Assembly (NCBI GenBank): GCA_000331325.2
Contig: CM003427.1
Location: 958,501-1,022,500 of the forward strand
DNA length: 64,000 nucleotides
Origin: Crithidia fasciculata
Taxonomy: Eukaryota; Euglenozoa; Kinetoplastea; Trypanosomatida; Trypanosomatidae
Direction of reading: 5' to 3'
Shown here: piece by piece, positions 55,835 to 64,000 of the stretch
Numbering within the stretch: position 1 is the stretch's first letter
Layout: the number at the start of each line of letters is the position of its first letter
The notes under the pieces: model-generated
Database searches by the model: none
What the model was told of the DNA's origin: nothing
What the model saw: the letters and a program-made list of their open reading frames with translations, nothing else
Position numbers and translations under genes: made by a program

Positions 55835-56494
55835 ATGCCGAAGGGAAACAACGCGATCCCCCACGTGCACCAGAAGAAGCACTGGAACCCGTGCTCTTCG
55901 CAGAAGGGTAACGTGAAGGTGTTCCTGAACCAGCCGGCTCAGAAGCACCGCCGTCGCCGTCTGCGCCTGGTGAAGGCGAAGAAGGTGTTCCCCCGCCCGC
56001 TGAAGGCACTGCGTCCCCAGGTGAACTGCCCGACGGTGCGCCACAACATGCAGAAGCGCCTTGGCCGCGGCTTCTCGCCGGCCGAGCTGAAGGCTGCTGG
56101 TCTGAACCCCCAGTACGCTTCCACGATCGGCATCCGCGTGGACGGCCGCCGCAAGAACAAGTCGGAGGAGGGCATGAACGTGAACGTGCAGCGCCTGAAG
56201 ACCTACCTGAGCAAGCTTGTGCTGTTCCCGGTGAACCACAAGAAGGTTCAGAAGGGCGAGGCCTCGGAGGAGGAGGTGAAGGCCGCCACCCAGGACCGCT
56301 CTCGCTTCGGCGATGCTGCCGTGGGTGCCGTGGTGATGCCGGCCCACGAGGCGCCGCGCGCCGTGACGAGCGAGGAGGCGAAGAAGAACGTGTACGCGTT
56401 CCTCAAGAAGAACCACTCCGCCACGCGCTTCTTCGGCTCCCGCAAGGCCCGCGCCGCCCGCAAGGAGGCCGCCAAGGAGGAGAAGTCCAAGTAA
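55835..56494 (+). CDS. RPL13: large-subunit ribosomal protein eL13 (copy 2)
   Basis: Encodes the same 219-aa protein as the gene at 54203, at an offset of 1632 bases. By eye the two reading frames differ at only two sites (54550/56182 and 54670/56302), both synonymous, while sequence outside the frames diverges at once. Two copies of a ribosomal protein gene in one array increase mRNA output because transcription is not individually regulated. The 22 bases between the splice acceptor and the ATG form its 5' leader. Confidence 0.96.
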   Translation: MPKGNNAIPHVHQKKHWNPCSSQKGNVKVFLNQPAQKHRRRRLRLVKAKKVFPRPLKALRPQVNCPTVRHNMQKRLGRGFSPAELKAAGLNPQYASTIGIRVDGRRKNKSEEGMNVNVQRLKTYLSKLVLFPVNHKKVQKGEASEEEVKAATQDRSRFGDAAVGAVVMPAHEAPRAVTSEEAKKNVYAFLKKNHSATRFFGSRKARAARKEAAKEEKSK

Positions 56495-57386
56495 GCGTCT
56501 TGAAGTGCTCTTCGACACTCTGTGTTGCTTCTGATTTTTTGTTTTCTTCATTTCCACTACTTTTCCTAAAAAAGCAAAAAAAAAAAAGACATATGTATTA
56601 TTGCAGCCGCTTGTTGGTGAGTTGTGCACGCTCCTATGTACGCTGGAGCTGCAGAGCGAGAGGCAAAAAAGAAGGTGAGTTACGTTTTTTCACAGTTTGG
56701 AAGCATTACCTCGCTTGCCGGTTGAGTTGCAGATCTTGAGTCCTTTTGTCGAATTTCTGCCAGCTGAGCAGAGAGGCGGCTTTGGATTCACTCTTCCTCT
56801 ACCCACTAGGTGAAGCACACGGGGATCGCCTTGCTTAGTGTGTTGTCCGAGCTGCAGTGTAGTCCGTTTTCCGCACACAACTGGAACACCAGTGTTCACA
56901 CGTGGCATGTACTTTGGTCCCTCTCGCTTACTCAACATCTTCCACCTCTTCTTCTTCTTTTCCGCATATTGCGCCTTAACTGTTGCTCCGCACCTCTTCG
57001 CGACGCTCCTTTTCTACTCTCCCTCACACACAAGCTTGACTACGTGTAGCGACGGTATCCCGTAGCGCACTTTCTGATCGCCTTTGTATCGACACTGCAC
57101 CACGCCGTGCAGGCTAGCATTTTGGCTCCCAGTGAATTCTTCTCTTTCTGCCATCAGCTCCACTGAATCAATTTTGTTTTACCCTTTTCTCTCATTTTCG
57201 ATTAAGAAGGAAAAATCAAAGCTCAGGAAGAGAGCTAAGAGAAGCTTGTGGCCAGTCTTTTTTTTTTTCCCTTCGCCTTTCAGCATAGTTGTCTTTTCTC
57301 TGTACCATCTTCTCTTTTCCTCTTTTTTTCTTTTCCTTTTTCTCTCATCCATCCCCCTTTTTCTTTCTCTCGGCAGGGTAACACAA
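56495..57386. other. intergenic 0.9 kb
   Basis: No supported gene. A long T/C-rich tract (about 57250-57370) ends in CGGCAG (AG 57375-57376), 10 bases before the start of the next gene. The in-frame extension upstream of that ATG is a translation of this tract and is not coding. Confidence 0.6.
57250..57376 (+). promoter_or_regulatory. polypyrimidine tract and splice acceptor of the 1110-aa gene
   Basis: T/C-rich from about 57250, ending in CTCTCGGCAG. The AG at 57375-57376 decides the start at 57387. Confidence 0.6.
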
Positions 57387-60300
57387 ATGGGCCGCTTCAG
57401 TCACTTCAGGGTTGTCGACAGCGACGAGACGGACAGCGAGGAGGAGCCGACGTTGCAGCCGCACCTGCAGCCGCCCACCGCCGGCGACGACCGCAGCGCC
57501 TCGACCGGCTCGGCACGCGCAGGAGGCGACGTAAAGCGTCCCCTGCCATCTCCGCCGCCGACGCAGGCAGACGAAGAAAAAGCATCAAATCAAAATGCCG
57601 CACGCTCCTCTGCCCCACCGGCCAGTGACGTGGGTACCCCTCATCACCAGCGGGGTGAGGACGATGCAGCAGCAGCAGCATCACAGGCAGCGTTGGTTGC
57701 CTCTCCAGACCCGCGTATGCCCAAGCACGGTGCCGCCGCCGCCACGCCCTCCGTCGTCTCGTCGCGGCGCTCGCACCGGTCGGAGGCGGCGAGTGCGGCG
57801 CAGATGTCGCTGAAGGTGTCACAGCGAGGGATAGAGGAAAAGGAGGAGGGGGATCAGCGGCCGCCAGCGGAGGCTCACCCACCCACAGATACAGAAGACG
57901 GCAGCGATGAGGCGCCGTCAGAGGAGGAGGAAGCAGCACCGGCCTCGGAGGTGGCACCACCGGCAGCAGCAGCAGTGGCGAGCCGCTCCTCGATCAAGAG
58001 TGGCCGCTCTGTCGCCTCCCCGGCCTCCTTCGCGTCGTCTGCGCGTGTCTCGGCCGCTCCACCTGCCACCACCGTTGCGGCTGCCGGTGCCGCTTCCGCC
58101 ACGAACGTTGCCCCCTCACCCACGGCGTCTGCTGCCCCTGCATCGCCAGCGGTGGAGCTGCAGCTCTCCTCTGCGGCACAGAGTGAGAGTAGGCGGTCCG
58201 CTGGGGCGGTGGCGCCGCCGACCCGGGCTGCAGTTGCAGAGACGAATCCACAGGCTGCGACGGCGGAGGAGACTGCGGGTGCTGTCCCTCCTCCTGTTGT
58301 GTCCCCCTCTGCTGCTGATCCCCCACGCGAGCCGACAGCGGCAGAGGCGCCGAAGAAACAACAAAAAGCGTCCGCCGGCTGCGGTCCTTTCTCTTCCAAA
58401 AAGAGCGCATCAGAAGGTGGAGCGCGGGCCGGTCAGCAGAAGACCGAAAAGCCCTCTGGGTTCTGCGGAGGTCTCTTTTCCTCCTCCAAGAAGAAGGCGA
58501 AGCAGGACGCTGCCGCTGCCGCAACGCCGGCTGCTGCGGGCGAGACGGCGGATGTGAACGTGAACGAGGCGGAGGCGGCGGCCAACACGACCCCCTCCGC
58601 TGCTGCTGCTGCGGCTGCAGACGAGGAGTTGAGCATTCCCGTCGCGGCGAACGACAACGATGCAGTTTCGTCGCGCAGCGGTGCACACGACAGGTTGCAG
58701 GCGGAGCAGCTCGAGGCGACAGCAGAGGAGCCACCACACCTCGTTGCCCAGGAGTCGGATGCTGGCATTGCAGCCGCCGCAGCATTGGATGGACCTCACT
58801 CGAATATGCCGACGACGCACACGGCCTCGTCCCTCTCCTTCGCCACCCACTCCACGGCTGATGAGGTGGCGGGGGAAACACCAGCTGCAGGGGAGGAGGA
58901 GGGAAAGAAGTCAAAGCAGGCCAGCAAACAGGCGGCATCGAAGACGGCCTCCTCTGCGGCTGCGGACGACGAGGCGCCGCCCCCAGCGAAGGAGCGCCAC
59001 GTGAAGCGTGTGAAGGCGGTGGTGCGGCGTAAGCGGGAGAAACCGGCGAAGGACGCACACGAAGAGGAGGAGGAGAAAGAGTATGCGTCGGAGGCGGCGG
59101 CGTCGGCCAGCAACGGTGCCGCTGCGGTATCAGCGGCGGAGGTGGAGTCGGTGGCGCGACAGGCTTCCAAGGGCAAGTCTCCTGCATCCCCTGCCCGTGC
59201 GTCCGCAGCGCCGTCCAAGAAGGCGGGCAGCCGCGAGATGAGTGCGCAGCCACCTCCCTCGCCGAGCGGGAGCTACAGCGGCTACAGCAGCTACAGTGGC
59301 TCGTACTCGTACTCGTACTCCAATTCGTACACGGCGTCGAGTGCGGTCGACAAGTCGAGTGCGCCGTCGCTGCAGCAGCAGGAGGCGAAGAAAGGCACCG
59401 GAGCGCGAGACAAGGCAGCCCCGGGAGCAGCAGCGGCGAGGAAGCCACAGCCGCAGCCGAAGCGTCCCATCCGCGCTGCAGCTGCACCACCACCACCCCG
59501 GCAGCATTCTTCCGCCGCGACTTCTTCTCTGCAGCACACCGACAACAGGTCCGAGGCAGCAGCGGCGGCGAAGGGGCGCCTCTCCCACTGGAGTGTGCGG
59601 GCCGATGACTTGGTGCTGCGCGAGGAGGAGCTGCCGACGTCGATGCCCGCCTACCAGCGGCGCATTTTGCTCGATCTGCGGGCCCGCGAGCGCCGCGATG
59701 CCGAGGAGGCTGCGAAGGACTTGCGAGAGCTGACCTTCCGCCCCCGCATTCACGCCCTGCCTGGGCAGGAGGTGCAGCGGCCAAACTTCATCGAAGAAGA
59801 GCGCAGCCACTCACCGATGGGCGGCGGCGCCGCCTTCTCTCCCGCCTCCGAGGTGTCGCCGCGCCGCTACGGCATCCGGCACATCTCGCCCCACCTTCTC
59901 GTGCCCCGCAAGGTGATGGAGCAGCCGCCACTCCCTCCCTTCAAGCCGGAGATCAGCACCTACGCCAGGAAGGAGGTGAACACCGACGGCAACGTCTTCC
60001 AGCGGCTCTACGGCAACGGCAGCGCGACCCCACCTGCGGCACCGCAGGAGCACTCGCACCGGCCAGAGATTTCGAAGTTTGCCAAGCAGCTGTATCCCGT
60101 GCCGCGTGGCACGCGTCTGCCCTCACGCGGAGGAGAGAACCCCATCGACGACAGCGGTGCCAGCAACGGTGTGGGTGGTGGTGGTGGGGACCGCCGTGAG
60201 TCCGTCTTTGACCGCCTCTACCGCAAGGGGACGTCTCCTGGTACGAGCCCTGCGACGTCGCCGTCGCGTGGAGCAGCGCGGCAGGCGCCGCCCTTTCAGC

Positions 60301-60719
60301 CGCAAATAACAGAGTTGGCGCGGCGGCAGTCGGTTGGGATGCCGCGGGAGCCGGTGGGGGAGCGGCTCTACCGCAATGCCCGCTCACCGCGGCGCAGCAA
60401 CGCGAGTCCGTCGCGCCTCGTCCCCGACAACGAGGAGAGCACCAACGACATGAGCAAGAATGAGATCAACAGCAGCCACCATCACCACCAGCGCGATGAG
60501 GAGGCGACCGCGAATGTGAACGACCACGGTGAGTACGACCCGGAGCGTGACTACGCGACGCGGCGGGAGTACGGCGTAGGCGCGGTAGTGCCGCAGAGCG
60601 ACGGCGTGTCGTGGACGTCGTCGTCGTCGTCGTCCTTCTCGGTGAAAGCACCGGCTTCGAGGCGGGACGAGGCGCACCGCACCTTCTCACGGAACGAAGC
60701 AGCTGTGGAGGCGGTGTAG
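57387..60719 (+). CDS. large low-complexity protein with F-x-P-x-I ... RLY repeats
   Basis: Encodes 1110 aa from the ATG at 57387 (MGRFSHFRVVDSDETDSEEE). Residues 1 to about 600 are Ala/Ser/Glu/Pro-rich and disordered, with two short Cys-containing basic repeats (GCGPFSSKK near 331 and FCGGLFSSSKKK near 357). A Ser-Tyr-Gly run lies at about 628-652. The C-terminal third carries modules of the form F-x-P-x-I then about 20 residues then RLY: Phe784; Phe852 to RLY 873-875; 892-895 to RLY 943-945; Phe970 to RLY 993-995. The same modules occur in the 1407-aa protein. I do not recognise a named family. A structural role in the cytoskeleton or flagellum is inference. Confidence 0.87.
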   Translation: MGRFSHFRVVDSDETDSEEEPTLQPHLQPPTAGDDRSASTGSARAGGDVKRPLPSPPPTQADEEKASNQNAARSSAPPASDVGTPHHQRGEDDAAAAASQAALVASPDPRMPKHGAAAATPSVVSSRRSHRSEAASAAQMSLKVSQRGIEEKEEGDQRPPAEAHPPTDTEDGSDEAPSEEEEAAPASEVAPPAAAAVASRSSIKSGRSVASPASFASSARVSAAPPATTVAAAGAASATNVAPSPTASAAPASPAVELQLSSAAQSESRRSAGAVAPPTRAAVAETNPQAATAEETAGAVPPPVVSPSAADPPREPTAAEAPKKQQKASAGCGPFSSKKSASEGGARAGQQKTEKPSGFCGGLFSSSKKKAKQDAAAAATPAAAGETADVNVNEAEAAANTTPSAAAAAAADEELSIPVAANDNDAVSSRSGAHDRLQAEQLEATAEEPPHLVAQESDAGIAAAAALDGPHSNMPTTHTASSLSFATHSTADEVAGETPAAGEEEGKKSKQASKQAASKTASSAAADDEAPPPAKERHVKRVKAVVRRKREKPAKDAHEEEEEKEYASEAAASASNGAAAVSAAEVESVARQASKGKSPASPARASAAPSKKAGSREMSAQPPPSPSGSYSGYSSYSGSYSYSYSNSYTASSAVDKSSAPSLQQQEAKKGTGARDKAAPGAAAARKPQPQPKRPIRAAAAPPPPRQHSSAATSSLQHTDNRSEAAAAAKGRLSHWSVRADDLVLREEELPTSMPAYQRRILLDLRARERRDAEEAAKDLRELTFRPRIHALPGQEVQRPNFIEEERSHSPMGGGAAFSPASEVSPRRYGIRHISPHLLVPRKVMEQPPLPPFKPEISTYARKEVNTDGNVFQRLYGNGSATPPAAPQEHSHRPEISKFAKQLYPVPRGTRLPSRGGENPIDDSGASNGVGGGGGDRRESVFDRLYRKGTSPGTSPATSPSRGAARQAPPFQPQITELARRQSVGMPREPVGERLYRNARSPRRSNASPSRLVPDNEESTNDMSKNEINSSHHHHQRDEEATANVNDHGEYDPERDYATRREYGVGAVVPQSDGVSWTSSSSSSFSVKAPASRRDEAHRTFSRNEAAVEAV

Positions 60720-61795
60720 TGTGGGAGAGACGAAAAAGAGGAGCACTACAGGGAAGGGGTGGCTAGCTTCACTGCCTGCGTGTATTCTACTCCTTCTCAG
60801 CCATCTCTTCCGCTCTGCCCGTTAAACGTCCGCAGTACACTTTTTTTTTTCAACTGTTTTGAGCTGCTGCATGGGTGCATCGTTGCACGTTGTGCCATTA
60901 GAATTTATAGGGTTAGCGGCTGCGTATTTCATTGTCCTGTCTTGCACCGGTCGTCCATCAAGACTTTTTTTTCTCTTTTTCCTTTTCTTGCATGTTGTGT
61001 GTGTGTGTTATGGTTGGATTTCTCAACAGCGTTCTTTTTTTTTTTCTTCGACACGAGTCCTTGTCGCTTACTTTCGTCTCAACAGCCAAAGAGAGCCGCA
61101 ATGAAGGGAATGGGTACATAACGTGTTTTTGTTAAAGAATGGCAGCGATATGTGTGCGTTGCTGCTCGTCCAAAGACGAGTGTTCGCCCCGTGCAACGCA
61201 ACACGTAATTCTTTCGCTGTCGTTGTGTGCCTGTTTCACATGCTTTCTCTACCCAGAGTAGTGGTAATGGGCTGCGTATATACGTTGCCGCGGTCGAGTG
61301 TGGTACGACAGCTCCGTTGCAAACCGTCTCGGCTGGCGTCCTTTCGGCTCATCCCTTCTTTTTTTCCTCCTCGAGTGTCTCATTCTGCTTGTTGTGTTCT
61401 CTGCTGCTGCACGCCTTCGTTGACACCCATACTCGCAACTCCACTCGTAGCTGTTCCTCTGGCTTAAAGGTTTTGTTCAAATAAGTAGTGCAGAGGAGAA
61501 GCTCCTACACACACACATACCCACACACAAGTACACACACACACACGGAAGCGCAAACACGCTCCGCAGCTGTTTACTTTCACGGCCGATAAAAGTGCAA
61601 CGTCAAGGTGGTTGCTGCCTCGCGCTCGCACCGCGCCCTTCTCCCTCCTTCCCCCACCGATGTGTGAGGCGGAGCAACGGCGCGCCACTCATTTCGCTCA
61701 CCACCACCGTCACACGACAAATCCACTTGCCTCGCGGTCCTCTCTCCCCACCATCGCTTCTCACCAAATTTGTTGCAGCTTTCAAGAGGCGGAAG
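60720..61795. other. intergenic 1.1 kb
   Basis: No supported gene. T/C-rich with a CA-type repeat at 61506-61546. The last part (61600-61778) is C/T-rich and ends in TTGTTGCAG (AG 61777-61778), 17 bases before the kinase ATG. Confidence 0.6.
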
Positions 61796-63139
61796 ATGTC
61801 CACCCACCAATGTAGTTCGTGCCAGGCCACACATGGCGAAAAAGAGTTCAACTTCTGCATCTGCTGCAGAGGCGCCGTGTGCGAGCAGTGCACCCGCCTG
61901 CGCTACCCAAACCGCACTAGTATCGGCGTCTGCACACGCTGCACGCCGCCCGCTTTCACCTTCCGCTGCGGCCGCTGCAGCCAGCGGATCCCCTACAACG
62001 AGCTCCAGTTTTTCTGCGACCTTTGCACCACGCCCGTCTGCTTCGGCTGCGTCTGCCGGGGAACCAGCTTCGAGTGCGGCCAGCTGAAGTGCGCCGAGTG
62101 CTGCGACGCACCCATGTCGCAGGCGCCTCGCAACGCACACATCCGCCACGACGTCGACGACGCCTTCTTGCGCGGTGTGCCACTGCCGATTGTGTCGAGC
62201 GCCGCGCCGGTTGCTGCCCCGCCGCCACCGGCCCGCATCGCTGCCGTCGCCGCCGCTGCGGTGCAGAGCACCAAATACCGCAAGCTGCAGGGGAGGGAGA
62301 AGCTGGGCGAGGGAGCGCAGGGCGTCGTCTACAAGTGTCACACCCAGGAGAACGAGGTGGTGGTGCTGAAGGAGATGATCTTCAACGACACGGACGTCGG
62401 CCTCTTCGAGTCGCAGGCGCGACAGGTGGAGCGGATGCGCCAGCTGAACCACCCCCACCTCATTCGTTACCTTGACGTCTTCATCATTGACAACCCGCTC
62501 CGCATTGGCGTGGTGATGCCTTTCTACAACGAGGGCGACTTGAAGAAGTTCATCGAGCGGCAGCGCAAGCCCGTGACGGAGGTGAAGCTGTGCTCCATTG
62601 TGCTGCAAATCGCCGGCGCTCTCAACTACCTCCACACGCAAGACCCGCCCCTCGTCCACCGCGACATCAAGCCGGAGAACATCCTCCTCCTCAGCCACGA
62701 GGAGCAGGTGCTGCTGATGGACCTCGATCTCTGCCGCAGCGTGGACGTCACGGCCAGCGCAATTAAGCGGCGGGAGCAGTCCCCCACCTATGAGTACCGG
62801 GCACCGGAACTAGAAAAGAGCTTTGGCGATACGAAGGCAGATGTGTTCAGCCTTGGCGTGGTAATGTTCGTCCTGGCCACGCTGCCGGACTTCCCCTGCG
62901 TGCGGACCGACTCGGGCGACACCTTGGTGCTCTCCGCCTCGGAGTGGACGCCGACGTCGTTGGAGCGGGCCATCCAGCGAGAAATTAAACGGGTGCGGCG
63001 CTACACCTACTCGGACGACTTCATCAAGCTAGTCGTCTCGATGCTTGTCCACCAGCCCGCTGCACGGCCCACCGCGGAGGGCGTCATTCACCGCCTGCAG
63101 GCCATCATGGAGCGTCGACTGATGGAGGGCAAAGACTGA
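61796..63139 (+). CDS. protein kinase with two N-terminal FYVE-like zinc fingers
   Basis: Encodes 447 aa from the ATG at 61796, which follows the splice acceptor; an upstream extension is leader sequence. Residues 6-49 show the eight-Cys FYVE spacing C-x2-C-x11-C-x2-C-x4-C-x2-C-x13-C-x2-C, and 58-102 repeat it with x12 in the second gap. Neither has the PI3P-binding R(R/K)HHCR patch. An Ala/Pro linker leads to a kinase domain (about 161-445): glycine loop LGEGAQGVVY, Lys192, HRD 288-290 in HRDIKPEN, APE as RAPELE. The DFG position reads DLD (309-311): the metal Asp is kept and Gly becomes Asp. It resembles NEK/other Ser/Thr kinases; activity is likely but unproven. Confidence 0.9.
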   Translation: MSTHQCSSCQATHGEKEFNFCICCRGAVCEQCTRLRYPNRTSIGVCTRCTPPAFTFRCGRCSQRIPYNELQFFCDLCTTPVCFGCVCRGTSFECGQLKCAECCDAPMSQAPRNAHIRHDVDDAFLRGVPLPIVSSAAPVAAPPPPARIAAVAAAAVQSTKYRKLQGREKLGEGAQGVVYKCHTQENEVVVLKEMIFNDTDVGLFESQARQVERMRQLNHPHLIRYLDVFIIDNPLRIGVVMPFYNEGDLKKFIERQRKPVTEVKLCSIVLQIAGALNYLHTQDPPLVHRDIKPENILLLSHEEQVLLMDLDLCRSVDVTASAIKRREQSPTYEYRAPELEKSFGDTKADVFSLGVVMFVLATLPDFPCVRTDSGDTLVLSASEWTPTSLERAIQREIKRVRRYTYSDDFIKLVVSMLVHQPAARPTAEGVIHRLQAIMERRLMEGKD

Positions 63140-64000
63140 GAGAGGTGGAGGAGAGCTTCACGCACGCTTACTCAGGCATACGTCGGTTCTCTGTGGGGCG
63201 TCGTTGACCCGTCAGCTGCGGGGTTGGTCCCCATTTCGAGCTCTTGAGAGAGATTTACGAGTTGCGTACAACGTAGCTGCAGCACGCATTTTCTTCTATG
63301 GTTGAACTGCTTCTTTTCCCCTCTTTTTTCACAGCGGTCCTGCTGAGGCGGTTGATGCTTCTGATTATATTCGTCTGTCCATTTGCTGTTGTGGACGGAA
63401 AACTTGTGTTTTTTTTTTGTTTGTCATTCTGCGCTTGACAGGCGTGGTGTCTTCGTTCTGAGGGCCTCACCCTTCCAGTTCCGCTGCTGCGATTTCTCCC
63501 TACTCTTTTTTCGACAATTCCCCCCATTTGTTTCCCATCGGCCTCGTGCGCGTGCTTTGATTTCCGATACTTTTGCTGTGTTTCATTGTTGGTGGTTGCT
63601 GAGACTCTTCTGTTTTCTGACAGCTGTTGCTTCTTTTATTTATTCGTTTTATTATTTTACTCGCTTTCACCCTCTTCTTTTGTTGCCATCTGACGTGTGT
63701 ACTACGCCTCCTTTTTTCTTCACTGTTTCGCACAGAGGGCTTCGTCTCCCCCACTTCTCTCTCTCTGTCCATCTCTCACTACCGCGTCTTCGCCTTCTGT
63801 GAAGTCCACGTGCTCCATTGACGGAAACAACAAAGACAAGACAGAGAGGCGTTCTGCTCTTCTTTTATAGGTGCGCCGTCTGCTGCGTTTACAAGAGATG
63901 AAGTACCGGTGCTCTCCCATCAGAATACACGCAGTGGAAAAGCTGCGGGGGTTTAGGTGAGGCCAAAAGCGATCAAGACCAAAAAAATTGCTTTCATTTG
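63140..64000. other. downstream region of the kinase gene
   Basis: T/C-rich DNA without a supported gene, presumably 3' UTR and the 5' flank of the next gene outside the window. Hydrophobic plus-strand frames here reflect the T-rich composition. Confidence 0.55.

Overview
This window is nuclear DNA from a trypanosomatid (Kinetoplastea). The genes are intronless and lie head to tail in two long same-strand arrays. Gaps are filled with homopolymers and polypyrimidine tracts, and several starts lie a few bases after a polypyrimidine-AG, as expected for trans-splicing of a spliced leader. Many coding stretches have near-saturated G/C third positions. The content (cAMP phosphodiesterase, divergent kinesins, eL13 in tandem, zinc-finger kinase) fits Leishmaniinae or Strigomonadinae-like flagellates; I cannot name the species.

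Layout. From about 24.3 kb leftwards all genes are on the minus strand: a candidate 87-aa ORF, COQ7, a NAP/SET histone chaperone, a BAR-like helical protein, a candidate 74-aa ORF, a MAP kinase kinase, enoyl-CoA hydratase, a USP5-type deubiquitinase and a P/Q/S-rich protein. The deubiquitinase and P/Q/S-rich genes are followed downstream by about 4.7 and 5.5 kb without a gene. From 25.2 kb rightwards all genes are on the plus strand: aspartyl aminopeptidase, eL39, two kinesins, an SCP1-like phosphatase, an LPLAT acyltransferase, a 1407-aa repeat protein, a class I phosphodiesterase, an Hsp20, two eL13 copies, an 1110-aa repeat protein and a zinc-finger kinase. The 24.36-25.15 kb interval between the arrays is a divergent strand-switch region with a G10 tract, the likely start of Pol II transcription in both directions.

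How it works together. Neighbours share a transcription unit but mostly not a pathway, as is normal for these organisms; regulation would act on UTRs after trans-splicing. Two themes recur. Several right-arm genes look cytoskeletal or flagellar (two kinesins and two large proteins sharing an F-x-P-x-I ... R-L-Y repeat) or signalling-related (phosphodiesterase, kinase, phosphatase). Local gene conversion also stands out: the two kinesins share an 890-bp motor block with three synonymous differences by eye between clearly diverged flanks, and the two eL13 genes differ at two synonymous sites while their flanks differ.

The most notable items are the converted motor block with its abrupt GC3 jump, the tandem FYVE-like fingers fused to a kinase with DLD instead of DFG, the repeat family shared by the two giant proteins, the HX4E variant in the acyltransferase, and the two small candidate genes that each have their own trans-splice signal. 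No transposon, CRISPR array, tRNA or rRNA gene was found.
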